Counted from the stretch's first letter, positions 26,096 to 35,125 are shown. The stretch is DNA of 51,631 bases from Oscillospiraceae bacterium (GCA_902778285.1 CACYXC010000009.1:1-51631); one strand, 5' to 3'. The notes: a model not told the origin generated them from the sequence alone. Made by a program: numbers and translations.

Positions 26096-26530
26096 TTACT
26101 TCTTTTTGATCTCCTCGAGGATGGAGCTCAGCAGCTCCTCGGCGGTGGGCTTGGGCTCTTCCTCGGCGGCGGCCTCCTCTTCCTCCTTCTTCTTCAGGGC
26201 TTCGGCCGCTTCGCGGGCCTTGTTGAAGGCCTTGATGACGCTGAAGAGCACCAGAGCGATGACGAGGAAGTTGATGATGGCCCCGACGAAGGTGCCGAGA
26301 CCCAGGACCAGCGCCTCGGTGCCGGCGGCCTCATCGGCGGCGCGCAGGGTGATGTTCAGCGCGTCGGTGTTGGGGGTGCCGAAGATCCAGGCCAGCAGCG
26401 GGGTGATGACGTTGGCCACCAGGGAGCTGGTGATCGCGCCGAAGGCGCCGCCGACGATCACGCCGACAGCCATGTCGAGAACATTGCCGCGGGTGACGAA
26501 GGCCTTGAATTCTTCCATAAATTTCTTCAT
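26096..26530 (-). CDS. mscL: Large-conductance mechanosensitive channel MscL
   Basis: A 144-residue MscL: N-terminal helix EEFKAFVTRGNVLDMAVGVIVGGAFG, first membrane helix, periplasmic-type loop, second helix (TFVGAIINFLVIALVLFSVIK) and an acidic/Lys-rich C-terminal bundle. It opens as a safety valve on hypo-osmotic shock. The start has GGAGGAAAAACAC in front. It is the last gene of a parA-parB-serS-mscL run with gaps of 3, 18 and 39 bp; terminator hairpins follow at 26043-26085. Confidence 0.95.
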   Translation of the reverse strand: MKKFMEEFKAFVTRGNVLDMAVGVIVGGAFGAITSSLVANVITPLLAWIFGTPNTDALNITLRAADEAAGTEALVLGLGTFVGAIINFLVIALVLFSVIKAFNKAREAAEALKKKEEEEAAAEEEPKPTAEELLSSILEEIKKK

Positions 26531-26569
26531 GTGTTTTTCCTCCTTATATTATAATTTTTAATATTAGGC

Positions 26570-27889
26570 TTACTTGTTGGGGATCAGCAGTTCTGTGCCG
26601 CCCATGTAGGGCCGGAGTACCTCGGGGATGGTCACGCTGCCGTCGGCCTGCAGATGGTTCTCGAGGAAGGCGATCAGCATTCTGGGCGGCGCGACGACGG
26701 TGTTGTTGAGCGTATGGGGCAGATAGGTCTTCCCATCCGCTCCCTTGACGCGCATCTTCAGGCGGCGGGCCTGGGCGTCGCCGAGGTTGGAGCAGGAGCA
26801 GACCTCAAAGTATTTCTGCTGGCGGGGAGACCAGGCCTCGATGTCACAGGACTTGACCTTCAGATCGGCCAGGTCGCCCGAGCAGCACTCGAGCTGGCGC
26901 ACGGGGATCTCCATGCTGCGGAAGAGCTCGACGGAGTAGCGCCACATCTTCTCGTACCAGGCCATGGAGTCCTCGGGCCTGCAGACCACGATCATCTCCT
27001 GCTTTTCAAACTGGTGGATGCGGTAGACGCCGCGCTCCTCGATGCCGTGGGCGCCCTTCTCCTTGCGGAAGCAGGGGCTGTAGCTGGTCAGGGTCTGGGG
27101 CAGGCTCTCCTCGGGGATGATCTGGTCGATGAATTTGCCGATCATCGAGTGCTCGGAGGTGCCGATCAGGTACAGGTCCTCGCCCTCGATCTTGTACATC
27201 ATGGCGTCCATGTCGGTCTGGCTCATGACGCCCTCCACCACGTTGCCGTGGATCATGAAGGGCGGGATGCAGTAGATGAAGCCTTTATTGATCATAAAAT
27301 CGCGGGCATAGGCCAGGACGGCGGAGTGCAGACGGGCGATGTCTCCCATCAGGTAGTAGAAGCCGTTGCCGGATACGCGTCCCGCGGCGTCCATGTCCAC
27401 GCCGTTGAAGCGCTCCATGATCTCGGTATGATAGGGGATCTCATAGTCGGGGACCACGGGGTCGCCAAAGCGCTCGAGCTCCACATTGGCGCTGTCGTCC
27501 GGGCCGATGGGCACGGAGGGGTCGATGATATTCGGGATGTTGAGCATGATGTGGCGGATCTGCTCTGCCAGCTCGTCCTCCATTTTTTCCAGCTCGGCAA
27601 GACGCTCATCATTTGCTTTGACGGCGGCCATGTTGGCGTCGATCTGGGCCTGGATCACGGCTTTTTCTTCCTCTGCGGCTTTTTTCAGCCTGCCGAAGAG
27701 AGGGCCGTTGGCCTTGCTCAATTGATTCTTTTTGGCGCGCAGATCGCTGGCCTCGGTGATCGCGGCGCGGTTCTTCGCGTCGAGCGCCAGCACCTCATCC
27801 ACCAGCGGCAGCTTTGCGTCCTGGAACTTTTTTTTGATGTTTTCCCTGACAATTTCGGGGTTTTCCCTGACAAAACGAATGTCCAGCAT
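26570..27889 (-). CDS. serS: Seryl-tRNA synthetase
   Basis: A 439-residue class II synthetase. The N-terminal coiled-coil arm (about 30-105) binds the long variable arm of tRNA-Ser; the catalytic core carries motif 2 (SPCFRKEKGAHG, followed by YRIHQFEKQE) and motif 3 (GTELLIPNK at the very end, with the preceding VLRPYMGG). It has no T-box leader, because the parB stop lies only 18 bp upstream. The shared transcript with parAB is unusual. The ATG at 27889 is preceded by CAGGAGAGAG. Confidence 0.96.
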   Translation of the reverse strand: MLDIRFVRENPEIVRENIKKKFQDAKLPLVDEVLALDAKNRAAITEASDLRAKKNQLSKANGPLFGRLKKAAEEEKAVIQAQIDANMAAVKANDERLAELEKMEDELAEQIRHIMLNIPNIIDPSVPIGPDDSANVELERFGDPVVPDYEIPYHTEIMERFNGVDMDAAGRVSGNGFYYLMGDIARLHSAVLAYARDFMINKGFIYCIPPFMIHGNVVEGVMSQTDMDAMMYKIEGEDLYLIGTSEHSMIGKFIDQIIPEESLPQTLTSYSPCFRKEKGAHGIEERGVYRIHQFEKQEMIVVCRPEDSMAWYEKMWRYSVELFRSMEIPVRQLECCSGDLADLKVKSCDIEAWSPRQQKYFEVCSCSNLGDAQARRLKMRVKGADGKTYLPHTLNNTVVAPPRMLIAFLENHLQADGSVTIPEVLRPYMGGTELLIPNK

Positions 27890-27907
27890 GTTTTTCTCTC
27901 TCCTGTA

Positions 27908-28795
27908 TTACTTTTCTCCCGCAGGTTTTTTTGTTCTTCCTGCCTCGCGCAGATCGGCGATCAGCGCTTCCCTGTCGTCCGCATCGTAGTATTCCAGCTC
28001 GATCCGCCCGCCCTTTCGGGCCTCGCAGAGCCGGACCTTTCGGCCGAGGATGCGGCTCAGCTCATCGGAGATCTCCGCCGCGTAGTCCACAGCCGGCGCC
28101 TCTGCCGGGTCCGCCCTCTTCGGCTGGCGCAGGATGCGGTTGGCCAGAAGCTCCGTCTGTCGGACGGAGAGGGATCGGCGGACGACCTCTCTCGCGGCGT
28201 CGAGCTGTTTGGCGCTGTCGAGGATCGGGACCAGCGCGCGCGCGTGACCGGCGGACAGCTCCTTCCTTTCGACCAGCTCCATGACCGCCGGGGTCAGACT
28301 GAGCAGGCGCAGCGAATTGCTGATCGCCGGGCGGGAGCGCCCTACGCTCTTGGCCGCCTCCTCCTGCGTCAGACCGTAATCTTCCATCAGGCTCCGATAG
28401 CCCCTGGCTTCCTCGATGGGATTCAGGTCCTCGCGCAGCAGGTTTTCCACGAGCGCCAGCTCCGCGGTGCGCCGGTCGTCCGCCTGGATGACGCGCACGG
28501 GGATCTCCTCCAGCCCCGCCATGCGGGACGCGCGCCAGCGGCGCTCGCCGGCGATGATCTGATAGTATCCGCTGTCCAGCTTTCTGGCTACGATCGGCTG
28601 GATCAGGCCGTACTGCGCGATGGAATCCGCCAGCTCCTGCAGCGCCTTCTCGTCAAAATATTCTCTCGGCTGCTCGCTTCGCGGCTCCACCTTCGAGATC
28701 GGCAGGCTCAGCAGCTCGGAGCCGTCCTCCTCGTAGCTTTCCGCGCCGAAGAGCACGTCCAACCCGATGCCGAGGCCTTTCTTCTCTTTTGCCAT
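27908..28795 (-). CDS. parB: Chromosome partitioning protein ParB (Spo0J)
   Basis: A 295-residue ParB/Spo0J. The N-terminal CTPase/clamp domain has GERRWRAS (83-90) and ENLLREDLNPIEEA; the HTH is LTQEEAAKSVGRSRPAISNSLRLL, and the C-terminal dimerisation region starts around residue 235. It binds parS, slides as a clamp and loads SMC. The N-terminal KGLGIGLDVLFG is the usual ParA-stimulating motif. The start at 28795 follows GGAGTAAGGA. It is 3 bp after parA. Two parS sites lie upstream of parA, within 2 kb. Confidence 0.95.
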   Translation of the reverse strand: MAKEKKGLGIGLDVLFGAESYEEDGSELLSLPISKVEPRSEQPREYFDEKALQELADSIAQYGLIQPIVARKLDSGYYQIIAGERRWRASRMAGLEEIPVRVIQADDRRTAELALVENLLREDLNPIEEARGYRSLMEDYGLTQEEAAKSVGRSRPAISNSLRLLSLTPAVMELVERKELSAGHARALVPILDSAKQLDAAREVVRRSLSVRQTELLANRILRQPKRADPAEAPAVDYAAEISDELSRILGRKVRLCEARKGGRIELEYYDADDREALIADLREAGRTKKPAGEK

Positions 28796-28798
28796 TCC

Positions 28799-29557
28799 TT
28801 ACTCCTTCTGTTTCGCCTGAAATTCCGCCGCCAGCGCCATATAGGCTCTGCTGCCCTTGTTCGCCCTGTCGTAGAAAACCCCGGGGAGCCCGTGGCTCGG
28901 CGCCTCGGAGAGGCGCACCGTGCGCGGGATCACGGTCTCATAGACCTTGTCGGGCATGTGGCGGCGCAGCTCGCCTGCCACCTGAGCGGTCAGATTGGCG
29001 CGGGCGTCGTACATGGTCAGGAGGATCCCCTCGATCTGCAGCCGGCGGTTGAGCTTTTTCGAGCACATGCGGATGCTGGTCATCAGATCCACGATGCCCT
29101 CGAGCGCGTAGTACTCGCACTGCATGGGGATCAGAACGCTGTCGGCCGCCACGAGGGCGTTGACCGTCAGCAGCTCCAGAGACGGCGGGCAGTCGATAAA
29201 GATGTAGTCGTAGTCGCTGTAGAGCTTCTGGAGCGCGGCTTTGAGCGTGAACTCCCGCCTGTCCGCGCGGGCCAGCTCCACCGAGGCGGCGGCCAGCTCC
29301 TTGCCGGTCGGGATCACGTCGCCGTAGTCCGTGTGCCGGATGCAGCTTTCCGGCGACGCCCCGTTGATGAGCATATCATAGGTGTTCGGGCGGGTGCTTT
29401 TGGCAACGCCCATGCCGGAGCTGGCATTCCCCTGCGGGTCACAGTCCACAAGAAGGACGCGTTTTTCCAGGCTGTTCAGCGCCGCGGTCAGGTTGACGCA
29501 GCTTGTGGTCTTTCCCACGCCGCCCTTCTGGTTTGCAAATGCGATGATCTTTGCCAT
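28799..29557 (-). CDS. parA: Chromosome partitioning ATPase ParA (Soj)
   Basis: A 252-residue Soj-type ParA without an N-terminal HTH, as in chromosomal systems. Deviant Walker A QKGGVGKTTSCVN (10-22), Walker A' region LLVDCDPQGNASSG and Walker B FIDCPPSLELLT are intact. It acts with ParB in origin segregation and, in Bacillus, on DnaA activity. The two parS sites lie 57-118 bp upstream of its start. It is the first gene of the operon with parB, serS and mscL. Confidence 0.96.
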   Translation of the reverse strand: MAKIIAFANQKGGVGKTTSCVNLTAALNSLEKRVLLVDCDPQGNASSGMGVAKSTRPNTYDMLINGASPESCIRHTDYGDVIPTGKELAAASVELARADRREFTLKAALQKLYSDYDYIFIDCPPSLELLTVNALVAADSVLIPMQCEYYALEGIVDLMTSIRMCSKKLNRRLQIEGILLTMYDARANLTAQVAGELRRHMPDKVYETVIPRTVRLSEAPSHGLPGVFYDRANKGSRAYMALAAEFQAKQKE

Positions 29558-29613
29558 AGTCTCTCTCCCTGTTTCTGTGAGAGCATTATAGCAGTATCGT
29601 TTGACAATTTCAA

Positions 29614-29629
29614 TGTTTCACGTGAAACT
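29614..29629. other. parS: parS site 1 (one mismatch)
   Basis: TGTTTCACGTGAAACT, matching the 16-bp parS consensus TGTTTCACGTGAAACA except for the last base. It is a palindromic ParB-binding site upstream of parA. Confidence 0.92.
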
Positions 29630-29659
29630 TTATGCCGCTTCTTTCGACCTTTCCCGCAA

Positions 29660-29675
29660 TGTTTCACGTGAAACA
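29660..29675. other. parS: parS site 2 (perfect)
   Basis: TGTTTCACGTGAAACA, a perfect match to the parS consensus, 46 bp from site 1 and immediately before the Rep-D tandem repeat. Confidence 0.95.
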
Positions 29676-29682
29676 ACGTCAG

Positions 29683-29916
29683 AAGAAAGCTGATCCATTC
29701 CGTTTCCGCGAGGCGTCGCGAAAACTCCATATCCTCAGCTTCCTTCCTCCTTTTCAACAGCAAACCCGCCTCGCTGGGCTTTGCTGTTGTCTAAATGAGA
29801 AGAAAGCTGATCCATTCCGTTTCCGCGAGGCGTCGCGAAAACTCCATATCCTCAGCTTTCTTCCTCCTTTTCAACAGCAAACCCGCCTCGCTGGGCTTTG
29901 CTGTTGTCTAAAGTGG
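29683..29916. repeat. Rep-D, 117-bp unit in two tandem copies
   Basis: Two nearly identical 117-bp units (29683-29799 and 29800-29916). Each holds AAGAAAGCTGATCCATTCC, CGTTTCCGCGAGGCGTCGCG and a terminal hairpin CAACAGCAAA...TTTGCTGTTG. The sequence is open as a translated frame, but the 39-residue repeated peptide has no credible protein character. A third, diverged relative is at 51126-51240 with a different hairpin. It fills the gap between gpr (end) and the parS sites. Confidence 0.9.
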
Positions 29917-29928
29917 AAGATCAAAATA

Positions 29929-30789
29929 TCATCCCACCAGTAAGTCAATATCGGCAATTGTCAGACCGGGGTGCAGGGCGAGATTGACGCCGTAGGCGAT
30001 CAGACGGGCCACGGAGCGCACCGCGCTGTCGATGAAGCGCGGCGTGACGAACAGGTCGCCCAGCTCCTCGCCCGCCGCAAGCGACGAGGCGTCGATGACC
30101 GTGGGCACGCCGACTGCGATCACGGGGATGCCCAGCGACGCGCGGTCGAGCGCCTCCCGGTCGTTGCCGACGCCGGAGCCCGGCGCGATGCCCGTGTCGC
30201 AGATCTGCACCGAGCGGCACAGGCCGGACAGCTCCGAGCCCGCCAGCGCGTCGATGGCGAGCACGCAGGCCGGCCGCAGCGCCTCGCACAGGGCGCGGAT
30301 CTGTACGGCGCTCTCGACCCCCGTGGTGCCCAGTACGCCGGTGCGGCAGAGCAGGGTGGAGGAGAAGGCGCGGAAGGCGGGGCTGTCCGCCCGCTTCAGG
30401 TGCCGCGTGACCAGCAGGCTCCCGGCGGCGAGCGAGCCGAGCGCGTCGGGCGTGACGTCGGGGTTGCCGAGGGCGGCGATCAGAACGCCGTCCTCCCGCC
30501 CGGCCGGGAGCCGGGGGGCCAGCAGCTCCGCCAGCGCGGCGGCGCCGTCGGCAAAGCGCGCGTCGCCCCGCGAGAGCGGCGCGGGCAGGGAGAGCGTGTC
30601 GTAATGGCCGGGCGCCTTGCCGAGCGCCCGCGCCCCCTCCGCGTCGAGGATCTCCACCGAGGTGACGGCCAGGCCGCGCAGCCGGTATTCCCTGGCGCGC
30701 ACCCCTTTGAGGGAGCCGGTCGCTCCGCCGTCGCGCATCCGGATCCCGCGCGCCTCGCTCGCCAGATCTGTTCTTCCACGAATTTCCAT
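29929..30789 (-). CDS. gpr: Germination protease GPR
   Basis: A 286-residue GPR, the aspartic-type protease that degrades small acid-soluble proteins when spores germinate. The start MEIRGRTDLASEARG matches the propeptide and first helix of the family; further landmarks are ALGNPDVTPDALGSLA, GTTGVESA, VLAIDALA and QICDTGIAPGSGVGNDR, with VPTVIDA late in the protein. In Bacillus it is made under sigma-F/G as a zymogen. AAAGGACGG precedes the ATG. It is divergent from rpsT, as in Bacillus, so this is the ordinary gpr-rpsT locus. Confidence 0.95.
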   Translation of the reverse strand: MEIRGRTDLASEARGIRMRDGGATGSLKGVRAREYRLRGLAVTSVEILDAEGARALGKAPGHYDTLSLPAPLSRGDARFADGAAALAELLAPRLPAGREDGVLIAALGNPDVTPDALGSLAAGSLLVTRHLKRADSPAFRAFSSTLLCRTGVLGTTGVESAVQIRALCEALRPACVLAIDALAGSELSGLCRSVQICDTGIAPGSGVGNDREALDRASLGIPVIAVGVPTVIDASSLAAGEELGDLFVTPRFIDSAVRSVARLIAYGVNLALHPGLTIADIDLLVG

Positions 30790-30897
30790 ATCTACCGTCC
30801 TTTCCTCTTTTCAGAATCAATATATTGTGGTGGAAAAGGGCAAAAAAGATACCCGACAACAAGAAGAAAAAAACGTGAAGTTTTTGTGAAAAAATGC

Positions 30898-30926
30898 TTG
30901 CAATTCAAGGATTTCTTTGCTATAAT
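30898..30926 (+). promoter_or_regulatory. rpsT promoter
   Basis: TTGCAA (30898-30903), 17-bp spacer, TATAAT (30921-30926), about 70 bp before rpsT. Confidence 0.8.
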
Positions 30927-30994
30927 CTCTAAACGCGAATGTTCTCACCCGGAAATCGCAGGCAATTTTTGTAGGAGGAGGTGGCGATTGAAAC

Positions 30995-31420
30995 ATGGCC
31001 AACATTAAGTCTTCCGCCAAGAGAGACGAAAAGTCCAAGCAGCTCAGAGCGAAGAACCGCGCCGACAAGACCGAGCTCAAGACCATGATGAAAAAGTTTG
31101 ACGCAGCTGTTGCCGAAGGCAACCGCGAGACAGCCGTCAGTGCCTATAAAGTTGCTGTTAAGACTGTTGACCGCGCGGCCGGTAAGGGTCTGCTGCACAA
31201 GAACAATCGTAATGGCATCATCGGCAGCGCAAGGGGACGCTTTCGCGTCCCCTTTGCGTTACCTTCAAATGAGAGCCCTATTCAGGGCTCTCATTTGATA
31301 TTACTCGCGTTTATCGCGCTCAGCTTACGGGGGGAGAAGCTTCGCTTGGTCGACGCGAGGACTCGCAAAGCTCGTCTCATGGAGTTTTTGACGCGGCAGA
31401 GCTGCGCCAAAAACGAATGA
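30995..31420 (+). CDS. rpsT: 30S ribosomal protein S20 with repeat-encoded C-terminus
   Basis: Residues 1-71 are ordinary bS20 (MANIKSSAKRDEKSKQLRA through RAAGKGLLHKNN). The family normally ends about 15 residues later in a basic helix (KAARKKSRLAK-like). Here the frame instead goes into RNGIIGSARGRFRV and about 60 more residues that are translated hairpins and Rep-F repeat, stopping at 31418-31420. The first hairpin (31231-31254) is inside the coding frame and no in-frame stop precedes it. The RBS GTAGGAGGAGGT is strong and the promoter is intact. Position next to gpr shows this is the native locus. Either S20 functions with an altered tail, another rpsT exists elsewhere, or the assembly is wrong here. 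Confidence 0.85.
   Translation: MANIKSSAKRDEKSKQLRAKNRADKTELKTMMKKFDAAVAEGNRETAVSAYKVAVKTVDRAAGKGLLHKNNRNGIIGSARGRFRVPFALPSNESPIQGSHLILLAFIALSLRGEKLRLVDARTRKARLMEFLTRQSCAKNE
31231..31254 (+). terminator. rpsT hairpin, copy 1
   Basis: Stem AAGGGGACGC / GCGTCCCCTT with loop TTTC. A second copy of the stem core GGACGC / GCGTCC, with loop GAAA and followed by a T-run, is at 31476-31491. Copy 1 lacks a good T-run and lies within the rpsT frame. Confidence 0.6.
31266..31412. repeat. Rep-F element 1: hairpin plus conserved core
   Basis: A 14-bp-arm hairpin (CAAATGAGAGCCCT and complement, 31266-31297) is directly followed by a roughly 115-bp core (TTACTCGCGTTTATCGCGCT ... CAAAAACGA). The core is shared with 38464-38575, where a hairpin of different sequence stands at the same place. 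The core holds palindromes GTTTATCGC and GGTCGACG-type pieces. Confidence 0.8.
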
Positions 31421-31475
31421 AGTTTGACCGTCGAGTATGTTCTGTTTACAAAACACCTGATCGCGGAGCCGAAAA

Positions 31476-31491
31476 GGACGCGAAAGCGTCC
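31476..31491 (+). terminator. rpsT terminator hairpin, copy 2
   Basis: GGACGC-GAAA-GCGTCC with AAAA before and CCCGTCAGCTTTTTT after. It is the likely working terminator for rpsT and repeats the stem of 31231-31254. Confidence 0.65.
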
Positions 31492-31554
31492 CCGTCAGCT
31501 TTTTTGCGGAGAATCCGGGCGTGACGGGAGAGCGGGGCTTATCCTCCGCAGGAC

Positions 31555-31583
31555 TTGACGCTTCCCGCCGCGAGGACTATACT
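31555..31583 (+). promoter_or_regulatory. Promoter of the lipid kinase gene
   Basis: TTGACG (31555-31560), 17-bp spacer, TATACT (31578-31583), about 40 bp before the gene. Confidence 0.75.
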
Positions 31584-31626
31584 TTATATGTTTTCCGCTC
31601 ATTTGATGATCCGAAGGAGTGTTCCC

Positions 31627-32517
31627 ATGCAGCAGAAGCTCATGCTCATCATCAACCCCGCGGCCGGCCGCGGGGCTTATAAACCGGGATTTGCCGACGC
31701 GCTTCAGATCCTCGACGCCGGCGGCTGCCGCACGACGCTCTTCTTCACCGCCGACCGCGGAGACGCGACGGCATATGCCGCGCAGTACGGCGCGGATTAC
31801 GACACGGTGGCCTGCATCGGCGGCGACGGTACGCTCAGCGAGGTCATTTCCGGCCTCATGCGCCTCGAGAGAAAGCCGCGCCTTGCCTACATCCCCATGG
31901 GCACGGCCAACGACGTGGCCACGACGCTGAGCCTGCCGAAGAACGATCCGGTCGGCGCCGCCCGCCGCATCCTGTCGGGCGAGCCGCACCCCTATGACGT
32001 CGGCGGCTTCGGCGAGGAGGAGTACTTTGCTTACATCGCGGGCTTCGGCGCCTTTACGGATGTGAGCTACGCCACGCCCCAGGATCAGAAAAAGGCGCTG
32101 GGCCATCTGGCCTACGTGCTGCAGGGCATGGCCTCCCTGTCAAGGCTGGAGACCTATCACACGATCGTCGAGTACGACGGCGGTGTGATCGAGGACGATC
32201 TGGTCTACGGCAGTCTGAACAACTCCACCTCCGTGGGAGGGCTGGTGCATTTCTCGGACGAGATGGTGAGCCTCGGCGACGGGATGAGCGAGCTGGTGCT
32301 GGTGAAGGACCCCAAGACCGTTGAAGGCTTCGGCGAGCTGGTGGGGAGCGTCCTGAGCCAGAACTACGACAGCGAAAAGCTCATCATCGTGCACACGAAG
32401 AGGGCGCGCTTCACCTTCGACCGCCCCGTGGCCTGGACGCGCGACGGCGAGGCCGGCGGCCTGCACGAGACGGTGGAGCTCTGCAACTACCACGCCCCGA
32501 TCGAGTTCATCTTCTGA
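31627..32517 (+). CDS. YegS/DAGK-family lipid kinase
   Basis: A 296-residue diacylglycerol/lipid kinase of the YegS-BmrU type. N-terminal MLIINPAAGRG, nucleotide-binding GGDGTLSEVISG (about residue 66-77) and MGTANDVATTL are diagnostic; the C-terminal beta domain contains GSLNNSTSVGG and ends in short strands. It phosphorylates diacylglycerol or a related lipid at the membrane. Start at 31627 (MQQKLMLI) with GAAGGAG at ideal spacing, rather than the longer frame that begins upstream of the promoter. The gene end is followed by a Rep-E element with duplicated hairpins. Confidence 0.9.
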   Translation: MQQKLMLIINPAAGRGAYKPGFADALQILDAGGCRTTLFFTADRGDATAYAAQYGADYDTVACIGGDGTLSEVISGLMRLERKPRLAYIPMGTANDVATTLSLPKNDPVGAARRILSGEPHPYDVGGFGEEEYFAYIAGFGAFTDVSYATPQDQKKALGHLAYVLQGMASLSRLETYHTIVEYDGGVIEDDLVYGSLNNSTSVGGLVHFSDEMVSLGDGMSELVLVKDPKTVEGFGELVGSVLSQNYDSEKLIIVHTKRARFTFDRPVAWTRDGEAGGLHETVELCNYHAPIEFIF

Positions 32518-32527
32518 ACGGCAATCT

Positions 32528-32768
32528 TTGTGCCGGGCAGCTTCCGCTGCCCGGTTCAGACTGTAGACAAACCCATGCTGCCGAAGTTTGACACGCATGG
32601 GGAGAGCGCGAGAGGAAGATTCCCCCGGCGGGGGAAATGTCAGCGAAGCTGACAACTCTCGCGATTGATATACTCAAAAATGAGAACTTTTTGGGGAGTT
32701 CTCATTTTTGATTTTCAAGCTGTCGACACTTTGTCGACAGCTTGTGCCGGGCAGCTTCCGCTGCCCGG
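32528..32768. repeat. Rep-E element 2 between exact copies of the terminator
   Basis: A 27-bp direct repeat comprising the terminator hairpin (CCGGGCAGC-TTCC-GCTGCCCGG preceded by TTGTG) lies at 32528-32554 and 32742-32768. Between them: CAGACTGTAGACAAACCCAT, then GCATGGGGAGAGCGCGAGAG with closing arm CTCTCGCG, a hairpin AAAAATGAGAACT...AGTTCTCATTTTT (about 32677-32710) and the palindrome TCAAGCTGTCGACACTTTG with its inverse. Only the second terminator copy is followed by a pyrimidine/T-rich tract. Confidence 0.85.
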
Positions 32769-32789
32769 CCTTTTCCTTATTGTACCGCG

Positions 32790-33310
32790 TCCGCGGGCGG
32801 CTGATAGCCGCCCCTACGGAGAAACCTGTATTCCTCGCCGTAGGGGCGCGTATTACGCGCCCGCCATGTCGGACCCTGTACCATGTCCCACGGGCGAGGA
32901 CAAGCCTCGCCCCTGCGATGTCGTTCCGAGCGCAGCGAAGAATCCCGCCCCGGCGGCCCGTAGCGTCGAGCACTGCTCGGCGTTTTCCCTTCGCCGATCA
33001 ATGGTCGGCGCTACGGAGAGACGTTCACCGTTCACCGTAGGGGCGCGTATTACGCGCCCGCCATGTCGGACCCTGTACCATGTTCTGCGGGCGAGGACAA
33101 GCCTCGCCCCTGCGATGTCGTTCCGAGCGCAGCGAAGAATCCCGCCCCGGCGGCCCGTAGCGCCGAGCACTGCTCGGCGTTTTCCCTTCGCCGACCAATG
33201 GTCGGCGCTACGGAGAGACGTTCACCGTTCACCGTAGGGGCGCGTATTACGCGCCCGCCATGTCTGACCTTGTAGCGCGTCCGGCGGGAGCGCGATGCGC
33301 TCCCCTACGA
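32790..33310. repeat. Rep-B tandem array, 197-bp period
   Basis: A composite Rep-B unit of 197 bp starting TAGGGGCGCGTATTACGCGC is present at 32841 and 33038, with a third partial start at 33235. Each unit strings together several palindromes (GGGCGAGGACAAGCCTCGCC; GCCGAGCACTGCTCGGC; CCGACCAATGGTCGG) and ends in CTACGG. A single Rep-B half (GGGCGGCTGATAGCCGCCC) precedes it at about 32796. Frames are open on both strands because stops are rare in these palindromes; I see no gene. It fills the gap between the lipid kinase gene and asnS. Confidence 0.88.
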
Positions 33311-33339
33311 AGAAACCCGAAAACCTGCACAACTCTCTA

Positions 33340-33368
33340 TTGAATTTTTTGGTGAATCTGGATATAAT
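33340..33368 (+). promoter_or_regulatory. asnS promoter
   Basis: TTGAAT (33340-33345), 17-bp spacer, TATAAT (33363-33368), about 70 bp before asnS, just after the Rep-B array. Confidence 0.8.
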
Positions 33369-33438
33369 AAAAGCCCACTAAAAATGCGTGCCGACGGCGC
33401 GTTTGCGTGCCTCGGGCACAAAGAAAGGATGGCGTCCC

Positions 33439-34833
<1,395 letters not shown>

Positions 34834-34854
34834 TGCAAGAGAAAACAGAACGAC

Positions 34855-35100
34855 TGTCATTCTGAGGAGCAAAGCGACGAAGAATCTCTTTTGATACTAT
34901 ACACCGATAAAACGCTTTATTAGATTTCCGAGGCAGAATTGGGGCAGACAAGGCGCTTTCCAAAGCAAATAATGGAGATATATTTGCAAGGAAAGCAACG
35001 AGGGCTGACGCAATTCTGACCGGAAAGATTTAAATGGTTTTATCGATGTATAGTATAAAATATATGACGAAGAGATTCTTCGCTCCGCTCAGAATGACAG
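34855..35100. repeat. Rep-A element interrupted by a MITE
   Basis: Rep-A ends (CTGTCATTCTGAGGAGC at 34855 on; GCTCCGCTCAGAATGACAG to 35100) enclose a second element at 34894-35056, so the gap is a nested insertion. Confidence 0.8.
34894..35056. mobile_element. 163-bp MITE with 20-bp terminal inverted repeats
   Basis: Left end ATACTATACACCGATAAAAC and right end GTTTTATCGATGTATAGTAT are inverted with one mismatch. T-A rich flanks would fit a TA target. The inside is itself mirror-like: AGAATTG...CAATTCT, GCGCTTTCC...GGAAAGC and GCAAATA...TATTTGC nest around the centre, giving a cruciform-prone element. It has no coding capacity and its AT content is far from that of the surrounding DNA. Confidence 0.8.
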
Positions 35101-35125
35101 TTTGCTTTCCCGAGGAGAAGCCCGA

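Noticed and set aside
27890-27907. T-box or separate promoter before serS
   Set aside because: Only 18 bp separate parB and serS, and these hold the serS ribosome-binding site.
26654-29671. A roughly 1000-codon open frame on the plus strand opposite serS, parB and parA
   Set aside because: It is a mirror of three well-supported genes in GC-rich DNA; its product is low-complexity His/Val/Leu/Asp-rich sequence without any family pattern.
28799-29675. Plasmid-type partition system
   Set aside because: ParA lacks an N-terminal HTH, parS matches the chromosomal consensus, and dnaA, dnaN and gyrase genes are adjacent.
29632-29943. Small protein encoded by the Rep-D tandem repeat
   Set aside because: It is a 39-residue peptide repeated by duplication and overlaps parS; the diverged relative at 51126 does not keep the frame.
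32665-33237. Open frames on both strands through the Rep-B array
   Set aside because: They are translated palindromic repeats (same peptide recurring with the 197-bp period) with no RBS or protein-like composition.
32839-33265. CRISPR array
   Set aside because: Units are contiguous 197-bp copies without unique spacers, and there are no cas genes.
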